From Dipteronia dyeriana (Eukaryota; Streptophyta; Magnoliopsida; Sapindales; Sapindaceae), in contig CM065301.1 of the NCBI GenBank assembly GCA_032871835.1, positions 16,075,291-16,139,290 of the forward strand: a stretch of DNA of 64,000 nt, given 5' to 3'. How positions within the stretch are numbered: position 1 is the first letter of the stretch; each line of letters opens with the position of its first letter. Positions 11,731 to 21,497 of this stretch are shown here, piece by piece. Made by a program: the position numbers and the translations under genes. A model generated the notes under the pieces. The model ran no database searches and had not been told where the DNA came from. It saw nothing but the letters and a program-made list of their open reading frames with translations.

Positions 11731-13051
11731 TATTGACGGTGATTTTTGGATTAAGTATGATTAACCACGTGTCACACAAATTAATGCAAATAAAGATGAG
11801 CTGCAAATTGTAAGAGAGAAAAAATAAATAAAGACACGATGTTTTACGTGGTAAAACCCCAATGCGGGGAAACGTCTATGGTTACCGGTAACTGTGTTAG
11901 GTTTTAGATTATGTTGACATTAATTCCATATCAAAATGATGTTTACTTATAATGATTTAGTTGTTTATTTCATGATGATTCAAGTTTCAAAGAAGAAATA
12001 ACAACTAGTCAAAGCAAGTTCAAGTCTTCAAAGAGAAAGAATTCTTCATGGTTCTACAAAGGTATATTTAGACCTTTCTTTTCTCTTTCGAGGCTTAGGC
12101 ACACACACATATTATACATTTGTGTCATTGCATCATTGTGCACCATTTATAACACATTCACACACTTAAAGTTGAATGCTCATGCATTGGTATGAAAATA
12201 ACATGTTTTGGAAAATGCATGATTGGAGACAATGTCTATGTAGTTTGCATTCTAGTGTGAATTGTGTTTATATGTGTATATGTTTGTAAAACATGGATAT
12301 TGAACTTGATTTTAGTCTTAAACCATTCTTGATTGAGTTCCAAACACTTTGGTTACTCACACTCTTAATTTCAAGTTCTAAGTAAAAAGATATGATACTT
12401 CCAGTCATGTTGCGTAAATTGTCTTCGTATTCATATATCGAGTCAAATTCTTATTTTCTAGGTTGAGTATCTTATATATCTATGTTCATAAGAGAGTTAT
12501 GGTTCTTAATCCATAAATGGATTTGAATTCCGAGTTTGGAGGCCAGAGAACGGTCGACGAACGAGAAGGGAAGGCATGAGGAAAAGAAGTGCAATCAAGC
12601 ACACTTTCCCGAGCTGACGCGTGGCCATCTCGGGCAAGAATGCTTGCGACCCCGAGATGCCCACATGCTATCTTAGGTAGCAAGTGTACTTGGTGCCTTC
12701 ATGCCCTCTTTGTTCATTTCACTTGTTTTTTTCCCTCTCCTTTATATATCTCTCTCTCTCACTTTTCATTCAAATAAGAAATTCAAACTTGAGTGCATAA
12801 TTTTTCTCTCAAATTTTCTCACCTTCCAAACACCATAAATTCTTCGTTTCAACTTTGATTTGAGTGATTCAAAGTTGTGTATGTTCATCTACTTATCTTC
12901 CATCTTTTCTCTGAAGGTTTGAGTTAATTTTACTACTGTTTATGGAGTCAATCCTTATAAAAACGGGACTGCACCAAATTAACTAAGGTATTGATTTTCT
13001 CTCAAAGTTTTCTTTTAAAACTTGGTCAATTCCCTTGGGTTTTCATCTTCA

Positions 13052-13145
<94 letters not shown>
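13052..13145. repeat. (TA)n-(TG)n microsatellite
   Basis: About 11 TA units run straight into about 36 TG units. It lies inside the nested insertion. The ORFs it creates on both strands are artefacts. Confidence 0.95.
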
Positions 13146-13146
<1 letters not shown>

Positions 13147-13699
13147 GTGATAATTTTTATTTCACTTTTGAACTCATTTAAAGCTAGATTGAGTTTCAAC
13201 TGAAATCCCACATGTTGAGTTAAGTTTTGATTTTGTCTATGTTTTCACATGTTTGGCATTGTATTGTGCTAGCTTTGATTCTATGACTATTTGATGATCT
13301 TTGATTGATTGATTTTGTGAAAAGTAGTTCCTCACATGTATTAGGCTCTCTCTTAGCCGATCTCTCTATATAATACATGTTGTGTTATTTTTTGAGCTAT
13401 TTATGTGTTTGATTCTTTCTATGAATATAATATGCTCTAGACCATGTTTTGTATATGTGATTGGAACTTGATCATGTATTAATTGAACATATCTTGTGAT
13501 TCAAATTTTAGATCTATACATGTATCTAGGTTGTAATTAATGTTGAACATCTTTTACATGATCTAGATGTATTAATTATGCATGATTGACTACACTACAT
13601 TTGTTATGTGCATTCATGCATATGTCTAGTATTTCCATAGAATTTATTGATCATCATTTTCTATGTTACGTGCTTGTTTGTGTTTTGCATTCATGATCA

Positions 13700-13985
13700 C
13701 TTAGATGCCTTATGAAAAGGAAGTCTTGACAATAGGTGTGAAGCCTTGAATTGTTGAGCAAGTGGAAGTCTCATTTCTTAGAGTGATTTTTTTATTTGAG
13801 CAAGAAAGTCTCGACTAGAGGTGTGAGGCCTTAGGTAGTTGAGTAAAAAGTCTTAGCTAGAGGTGAGGAGCCTTGGATAGCTAAGCAAGGAAGTCTTGAC
13901 AAGAGGTGTGAAGCCTTGAAATGTTGAGTAAGAAAGTCTTGATAAGAGGTGTGAAGCCTCGGAATGTAAAGCATGGTGGTGACAT
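13700..13985. repeat. Degenerate tandem repeat, about 45-bp unit
   Basis: About five copies share the pattern 'gagcaaggaagtcttgac', then 'aagaggtgtgaagccttgaa'. The copies differ by substitutions and one longer insertion near 13770. Confidence 0.7.
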
Positions 13986-15108
13986 GTTTATTGAGTAGTA
14001 AAGAAGGGTAGTTTCTAGGTAAAGGGGTCACTTGAGAGATTGTACTTGTTTTATCTACTAGTGGATTATGTTTACCGGTGGTTGTGGAATCAACCCATGG
14101 ATATTTCCTCTTCGGAGGTTTGCCACATAAAAACCTTATGTCTATTTTCTCTAACTCTGTCTCTTATGCTTTAGAACATTTTATGTAACTGACATCCTTT
14201 TTACAATGTCGATTGTGTATGTATTTATGAATGTTTGTTTGTATCACACTCTATATGTTTTATATATTGATTAATTGCCTTTAATTGATATATAAATTGT
14301 GATACAAGCAATCTAGAGGGATAAACCTATGTTTGTTTCAAGGGAGCAGAATAAGGTGTCTAACCTATTCACCCCTCTCCTTCTAGGTTAGCTTTGGGCA
14401 TTTAATCGTGTTTGTATTTTCAAACGGCGAGAAGGATTCACAATGATTAAAACGATTACACACTCAATATCTCTTGTGCTCACGTCAGCCTAACTTTCGT
14501 TAACCATTTCAAGGGTGCTATTTGGGTCTATTTAAACATGCGTAGAACCTTAATTCTTGATGTACAAGTAAGGAAATGTCCCGTAACTGAATGAAATTAT
14601 ACCTTGTTAGAGTCGTGTTATCCTTCTTCCTTGTTTTACGTCGATTGTATTCTGGTTGTATTAGATTTATTACTTAAACTGTAGTTTGATATCTATGAGG
14701 AAATTTGTTTCCTTACCAGAATATGCTTCTAGACACCTTATTCGAGTAAGATTCATGCTCTGCGTGTTTGAGCCGTTACTACATCAAATTTGTAAATTTC
14801 CATGTGTCGCTTAATTGAACATCCGCTACCCCCAACCAGACTTTCTTTACACCGACCGATGGTTTTCCCCTGAGCATAAGGTTTTCCCGACCATCTTGGC
14901 AATTCCGATCAGTTTTTACCGTTGTTTCACTACTCCGATGATCTTAATGAGACTATCTCTACCCGACCGTTTAGGTAACTCCGATAAGGTGTTAAGAAGC
15001 TATCTTAGGTCAACTTGGGTTGGTTCGATCTGGTTGACTTTCGGCGATGTGGCACCCCCCGACTCTTGTTTATTGTTGACATATCTTATCATTCGAATTA
15101 TACAAACA

Positions 15109-15550
15109 ATAATAACCCCTTAAACATACAAAGCCGAGTATCTTGTTCCTAAAAAGAACTCACTCGGTGAAGTGTGTTTAATTTTGTCCTATAGCTCATA
15201 AATGCGTGATTAATGCTTAACAGCTAAGCATTAACCCCAACCATATCCATTTCGTTTGATATAATCATTAGCGACTTTTTAAATTTTAAACGACGTGTGA
15301 TCTTCAGGGTTCGTGTACCTACCCATACTCTCGCTTGTTGTACTTAGTGACATCTACGTGCCTCGATGACATCATCCACTTATATATATATATATTTGAA
15401 ACCTTCTCAATTACCTCTCACAACTTCACATATTCTTGCGAACCTTAATTTTATTTCCTTATTCTCTCTAACACTTCTTTTAGTTTTACCTTATGGTTTT
15501 CCCTCATTCATCATTTTACTAGCACCAACAGTTCATGCTTCTTCGCGCTT
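15109..15550 (+). other. Leader between LTR and gag-like gene
   Basis: This is non-coding. It is alignable with the reverse complement of 10830-11323. It contains a TA run (15380-15395) followed by pyrimidine-rich sequence up to the ATG at 15551. Confidence 0.5.
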
Positions 15551-17204
15551 ATGAATCGTTCAGGTATGGATCCTATCCTTCGTCGCCAATATTTTAAACT
15601 TCTCATGTGTGCCTTTGAAGTGTGTGATAAAAAAATATCGTTAGACTTGAATCCATATTGTAAGGTCATTTTCACTCATACACTCCTTCATCTCATCCCA
15701 CCGCCCTAAATGTAGATTATTCAGTTGCTCAACCAGAGTTTGTTCCTCATCATGCTAATTCTCCTGTTTCCACCCCTGTTGGTGCTTGTCCTGATATGTC
15801 AAGAACAACAAGTTCTAGACAAGTCGCCAGATCTTCACCCAGAGAGTTTACTCATCTCGCGAATGATTTAAGGATTACTTCACAGAGATAAAAAATAGAG
15901 GAAGTTCCAAAAAAGACGGCATACGCATATGTTGAAGTTTTCTAGCGACCACCCATGTACTTTCAACTGTGAGATAAATGTGGTGAATGATCATGAATTT
16001 GAAAAGTTCTGCGATAGGTTTGACATCCCTCATTCGATGAAACTGATTTCCAGCGACGAGCGTGCTGTGCGGAACCCTCTTTCTGGTGTTGTCGCCATCT
16101 ATAGGGCTATGCTATCTTCTAGAGTTACTATCCTCACCCAACCGTTCATCGCTCGATTCTTGGTTGATAAGGGTATTGCCCCTACAGTAACTTCTATTGC
16201 GTGCTGATCAGCTTATGCATCTATGGCGAAAATTAGAGGCTAGGCACCCCCTGAATTCTCGAGATTCATAACTTTAATACCCTTAGTCACTCAGATGTTG
16301 GAGGCACTTTCTACCTGCAGACAACTTCATCTAGTCATTGGATTACTTACGACTTTGAGGAGAAACACACCCTTCCCACTAGCAAAGACCATAAGAACTT
16401 TGTCTGGGGTTTCCCTTGCACAAATAAGTACGGGAAGAACAATTGGTTCTTTGTTAGAGGTGACTAGGGCGAGACTGTGACGGCCAATCAGCCATCATTG
16501 GTTCAACATGAATAGTTTCCTAAGACACTTTGGTAGCCTCGAGTTATGGAACAAAGCTGCCCGGAGCCAGGCTATTTCGGTTGTTAAGGCGGCCCAAACT
16601 TCTTGGGAGGTCAGGGGTTGTCGTAATCTGTATGTGGATAAAAACTTGATTGACTTTGGGCTCTTTACATCTATCTCCACTGAATGCACTCACTATATGT
16701 CCCGACTCTCTTATCGTATGATTTTATGTTGTTTGTATTTTTCCTTAACATTCTTGAAGAATTGTCTCTCCAGTGTATGAGATTAACATCATTGTTGGTG
16801 AACAGGTCGAAAAGGCTAAGAAGCTTGATCGAGCCAACTGGATAGAGGTCGTCGATAAAGTGGCTCAAGAGATGTGGAACAAGTTTACGAGCCTGATCCT
16901 AACACTACAACTGCCCCTGTTGAATAGGCTGAAGGGAGTGAATGTGGCACCTCTCCAAGAGGCAGCAGGAGAGGGTCTTCCAGGGATAGACATGCTTGAA
17001 AAAAGTCCATCTGGGAAAGGTCCAGGAAGAAGAGATATTGCAGAAAGAGATCTAGTAAAAACAGGTCTGGTAGAGAGAGGTCCGACGGAGAGGCGACCAA
17101 CGAAAAGGTTGCCAAAACTATTGAGGGGTCCTCCGCTCCTAAAGCCATTCAAAGAATATTGAAAGCTCCGCCTATTGCAAACCCAGTAGTTCCCCGGGCA
17201 TGGG
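15551..17204 (+). pseudogene. Gag-like (PF04195-type) retroelement gene, N-terminal part
   Basis: The start is ATG at 15551 (MNRSGMDPILRRQYFKLLMC), which parallels the start at 61173. After frameshifts, the conserved core is visible: FDIPHSMKLISSDERAVRNP, then ILTQPFIARFLVDKGIAPTV, then in another frame NFVWGFPCTNKYGKNNWFFV. These parallel the core at 61600-62080. The expected intron donor near 16665 is lost, but the acceptor AACAG|GTC at 16805 is kept, followed by VEKAKKLDRANWIEVVDKVA. The tail (16950-17150) is a repetitive run of charged residues. Multiple stops make it dead. The gene is cut off where the inverted LARD LTR begins at 17205. Confidence 0.65.
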
Positions 17205-19506
17205 TGATCTTAATGATTTATATACCTATTTGAGGTCCCCATTTCCTAACTTTTGTTATTGTTTTCGAGTATATTTTGGTATTTGATAAGTTTGTAAACC
17301 TTGTGTAGGTACATGTTCCCTACAGAAAGTATTTGAGCATAATTGATGAGTTTTGGAGGTTAGAAGAGTTGAAATTGGAATGGCTCGTGCAGAACAATCA
17401 ATTTTGGAAGGCCATATCTCCCTCGTTCGATCGAACTACGTTTCTCATAACCACTTGAAATTCCATGTGTTAAGTAATTTGAGTAACATGGATTATAGCC
17501 CCAAAGAGTAGAAAAGGTTTCAGTTCAGGCTTTTAGTTGCTAAAATGATCTTGGTTCATATCCTTGTTCTTAATGAGTCTTTGTATTAAGACATGATTAT
17601 CCATCCACGTGAAAGGATTGGGTGATGAATTGATTGCGGGAAAATTCCCTAATCAAGAGGATGAACCTTTAATCTAAATTGAATGTTCTTAATGATATAT
17701 CAGTCACATTATTGCATGTAGTTGTTAGGTAAACTTGTTTCCCAAGTTTAGCCATCCTAGGGAGTTGCCTAAACCTAATCTTTGACCCAGAAGTAAAGTC
17801 CATCGACATTTTTCTTGTGCTTGTGTTATTATATGGATGTTTTAAGTGCTTAAAGCCTTTGCTTAATTGATCACTTTGTAATTGATCCATGGTTAGATGC
17901 TATGTATCGAGAGGAGACGCATTTGAAAATGCTGAGATAAACATTCACTATACTTGACTAGAAGGTGCTAGAACCACTAGGCTAGCTTATAGAGTTCGAT
18001 TTGTATTCCACGTGCTTAATGGGTTCATATATATTATCCGGATTGCTCGAGAGATATTTCGGGTATATATAGATAGTATCTCTAAGACATCAAGAGAGAT
18101 TAGAGATTAATTAAGGGGATACGAGCCTATGATATACTTGCACATTTGAGGATTATGTGAGTCTAGAACGTAATTAGGAGGATTGTCCCGGTTGAGTCAT
18201 TTCCCTAGTGTAACAACATTTCATGCATATCTTCATTCCATCTATCATTGTATATATTATTTATATAAGTTATTTAGTTATATTATTATTCACTTTTCCG
18301 CACGCGCAACATACGAGTCCGCTCGGAGTGTTGTAATAATAGCTAGAACTAGAGACGATTGGTGAATCCCACCTCAAATGGATCGATCCCTTGCTTGCCG
18401 TTGTGCTAGTCTCTTTAACTTACGCCCTTGTGAGGTCGAACTTAAATTTTCATATTTAACAACACTGCAACGACGTGTCCCATCAAATTTATTTGATAAG
18501 CTCATTTTTATGCTTCACATACCCGTCATTTTGTATATGTTTTGCTCTCGTTTTCTTTGCAAACTCCATCTTTTGATGTTCTTAGTGCTTAAATTGGCCC
18601 TCTCTAGCCAAGAGTTATCCTTGTACGGGACCAGAAGCTTTCGGAGCGAAAAAGAGGGTTTGAGCTCAGTATGGAAAGAGAAGTGTGGTACGCGTACCAC
18701 ACTAGAAGGAAGTACGAACCACACTTCGTAACGCGTAGGAGAACAACAGAAATTATGAAAGTATGTGCGGTACACCTTGTTGAAGTGAACCGCACTTTGT
18801 ACCGTGTGGGAGAGCAAGTGAAATTGTAGAAAGCTTCAAGTGCGGTACGTGTACAGCACCAGAAGGAAACGCGTATCTTACGTCGTACCATGTAGAAGGG
18901 CAGCCTGTTAGATCAAACTAATATGCGGTACAATATGTCGAAGTGAACCGCACATCGAACCGTATTTTATGGCAGATTGTGAATACTCTGTTTCGCGAAC
19001 AGAGTATGTGCTTTATTATGGGACACCCTCTCTTATCTCTGATTAGGCATGGAGAAGGGATGCTCCTAGAGGCTAAGAGGATGTCTTTGGGACCCTCCTA
19101 CACAAGTGTGGGGGGGGGGGGGGGGGGCTTCTTGTTGCCTATAAAGGAAAGAGATAGAGGAGAGAGAAAGGGGATCTGAAAATCATCAACACACCAGACC
19201 AGCTTTTCTCCTTCACATTTTGGAGGTTCTTTCTTCATTTCTGGACCGAGTTCTTCAAGATTGGATCAGCTAGGGCAAGGTTCGGTGATTCCAAAGAAGC
19301 TTTGGAAGCTCAAGCTACAAGAGATTGAATCTACAACTTAGTTTTATCTCTTCAACTCTTCTCTTCTCTTCTCTTGTTTCTTTGTATTGATTCATGATTT
19401 GTATTAATGTTAGCTCATCTATGGCTTTTCTTTGTATAGCATGAGCTAATTATTCTTATGTTAGAACAAGATGATGCTTAACCCTTGATTCATTTGTGAT
19501 AGACTT
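17205..19506 (+). repeat. Inverted copy of the LARD LTR, truncated at its 3' side
   Basis: It begins exactly at TGATCTTAATGATTTATATA and is the reverse complement of the block 6247 to about 3045, with shorter spacing. It has R2 (17830-18010), R1 (18290-18480) and the 'taccgcac'-type region (18690-18960). It stops at 'gtgatagact' without the terminal R2-R1 seen in the other copy, where the minisatellite starts. There is a run of 18 G at 19110-19127. Confidence 0.65.
19140..19145 (+). promoter_or_regulatory. Probable LTR TATA box
   Basis: TATAAA in the context 'ttgcctataaaggaaagag' lies in the LTR sense direction, about 30 bp before purine-rich sequence and 'ctgaaaatcatcaac'. The matching place in the other LTR (3340-3385) lacks about 30 bp, including this box. 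Confidence 0.4.
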
Positions 19507-19509
19507 TTA

Positions 19510-20950
19510 ACCAAAGCCGTGAAAATGGTTACAAGTCAAAATTTCAAAAATTGAAAAATAGTTATTGAAGTCGTAAAAATGGTTACAAGTCAAAAATTAA
19601 AAAAATTGAAAAATGGTTACCGAAATCGTAAACATGGCTACTAGAGCCGTGAAGATGGTTACAAGTCTATATTTGAAAATTGAAAATTGAAAAATAGTTA
19701 CCCAAACCGTAAAAATGGTTACCGGATGCGTGAAGGTGGTTACCAAAACCGTAAAAATAATTACTAGTCAAAAATTGAAAATTTGAAAAATGGTTACCAA
19801 TATCATAAAAATGGTTTTCGGAGCCATGAAGGTGGTTACCAAAGCCGTAAAAATGGTTACAAGTCAAAATATCATAAATTAAAAAATGGTTACCAAAGCT
19901 GTATAAATGGTTACCGGAACCATGAAAGTCGTTACCAATACCTTAAAATTAGTTACAAGTCAAAATTTTAAAAATTAAAAAGGTTGCCAAAGTCGTAAAA
20001 AGGGCTACCGGTGCCGTGAAGGTGATTACCATATCAGTGAAAATTGTTACAAGTCAAAAGTTCAAAAATTGTAAAATGATTATCAGACCCGTAAAAATTG
20101 TTATCTGAGCCATGAAAATGGTTATTAATGCCATGAAAATAATTACAAGTCAAATTTTTTTAAAAATAAATATGGTTACCAAAGCCATAAAACTGGTTAC
20201 CGGAGCCGTGAATGTGGTTACCATAGTCGTGAAGGTTGTTACCATAGCCGTGAAAATGGTAACCACCTTCACGGCTATGGTAACCACCTTCATGGCTCCG
20301 GTAACCAGTGTTATGGCTTTGGTAACCATATTTATTTTTTAAAAATTTTGACTTGTAACTATTTTCATGGCATTAATAACCACTTTCACGGCTCGGATAA
20401 CAATTTTTACGGGTCTGATAATCATTTTACAATTTTTGAACTTTTGACTAATGGTTACAAGACAAAATACCAAAAGTTGAAAAATGGTTACCGAAACAAT
20501 CAAATGGGTTACTAGAGCCGTTAACGTGTTACCAAAGCCATGAAAATGATTACATGTTAAAATTTTCGAAATTTAAAATATGGTTACCAAAGCTATAAAA
20601 AGGGTTACCGGTGTCGTGAATGTGGCTACCATATCCGTGAAAATTGTTACAAGTCAAAATTTTAAAAATACTGAAATGATTACCAAAGCCGTAAAAATTG
20701 TTACTGGAGTTGTGAAAGTAGTTACCGAAGCCGTGAAAATGGTTACAAATCAAAATTCATAGAAAAAATGTTACTAAAGACATACAAATGGTTACTGAAA
20801 CCATAAAATCTGTTATCATAGACGTGAAAATGATTACAAGTCAAAATTTCAAAATTGAAAAATAGTTAACAAAGCTGTAAAAATTATTACCAAAGCCGTT
20901 AAGGTAGTTACCGAAACCGTGAAAATTATTACGATTTAAAATGGTTACAA
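19510..20950. repeat. Degenerate minisatellite built on GGTTACC...CCGTGAAAATGG
   Basis: There are dozens of imperfect copies of short units such as 'ggttaccaaagccgtgaaaa', interspersed with 'acaagtcaaaatttcaaaaattg'. Short ORFs here (for example NHFYGFGNHLH repeats) come from the repeat itself. The array ends where AT-rich sequence starts upstream of the OEP61 pseudogene. Confidence 0.9.
20052..20449. repeat. Imperfect palindrome within the minisatellite
   Basis: The right part (to 20449, 'gaacttttgact') is the reverse complement of the left part (from 20052, 'agtcaaaagttc'). The outer 49 bases match exactly. The arms are about 190-200 bp with small indels, and the inner arms 20241-20253 and 20269-20281 enclose a 15-base loop. 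Confidence 0.85.
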
Positions 20951-21497
20951 GTTAAAACCTCAAATTATATGAAAATATATAATTAATTAATTTTAATTAA
21001 ATATAATTTTTAATTATTTAACTTACAATTATAAATTTTATGTTTTGGGGACAACCGGTTGCAAAACGGCAGTCACATTAATTAATTTATTATTTAGCTG
21101 CCACTTGGTGGCCATTCGTTGGTTTAAGGCACTGTTCATAGCTGAATGATACAGCTATTTCTCCATTACTGCACAGCAGCCGGGCCGTCATCCATATCCA
21201 AATTTCCGGCAATCGCCAGTGCCACCTGGCAGTCCCTCACACATGAATATAATAGATCCGAGAAGAGGTATAATAGTAATTTCAACTAAAAAAGCCACGC
21301 AAATTCGATTCTTTTTTTGGTCTCCTTCTTCTTCAACACAACTATAATTCACCGTTCAGCTTTGGTAGGCGACCGCACAAAATTCAAAAACAAATCAAAA
21401 CAGACCCAGATTTTGTACTCACGAACTCTCAAATCAGGCTAATTTGTATCTGATTCAATTGTAGAAAAATACAAATAATTAACAGATCGAATCGAGA
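20951..21497 (+). other. Upstream flank of the OEP61-like pseudogene; no gene seen
   Basis: AT-rich sequence (20960-21060) is followed by a more balanced stretch up to the ATG, which looks like the former promoter and 5' untranslated region. I could not pick out a convincing TATA box. Confidence 0.4.

Larger units (their letters stand above)
11895..14422 (+). mobile_element. Nested insertion, probable solo LTR of a copia-like element (2.5 kb)
   Basis: Sequence homologous to the gypsy LTR stops at 11894 and resumes at 14423. The insert begins TGTTAG and ends TTTTCA. It is flanked by AACTG (11890-11894) and AACGG (14423-14427), a near-perfect 5-bp target duplication. There is no coding sequence. 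The phrase 'ctattcacccctctccttctagg' near the end recalls the 3' ends of long copia (SIRE/Maximus-type) LTRs. It contains the microsatellite at 13052-13145 and the tandem repeat at 13700-13985. Confidence 0.5.
11731..15108 (+). repeat. Gypsy LTR (plus strand), split by a nested insertion
   Basis: The LTR pieces are 11731-11894 and 14423-15108, together about 850 bp. They start TATTGACGG, pass the motif 'ttttacgtggtaaaac' and end TACAAACA. The LTR at 59866-60732 (867 bp) has the same order: TGTTGACG, 'tttacgtggtaaaac', a TATTTATA-type stretch and an ACATACAACA end. The gag-like gene follows after a leader of about 440 bp. A candidate target duplicate 'catgc' precedes the start, but the other end is lost. 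Confidence 0.65.

Noticed and set aside
12991..13211. ORFs on both strands through the TG/CA run
   Set aside because: They are simple-repeat translation of a microsatellite, not genes.
16865..17152. Minus-strand ORFs opposite the plus-strand gag-like tail
   Set aside because: They are mirror images of the repetitive charged segment, while the plus frame continues the gag-like gene.
19667..20762. Several ORFs with repeated NHFYGFGNH-like or VTKAIK-like peptides
   Set aside because: They are created by the minisatellite units in different frames, with no start context or conservation.
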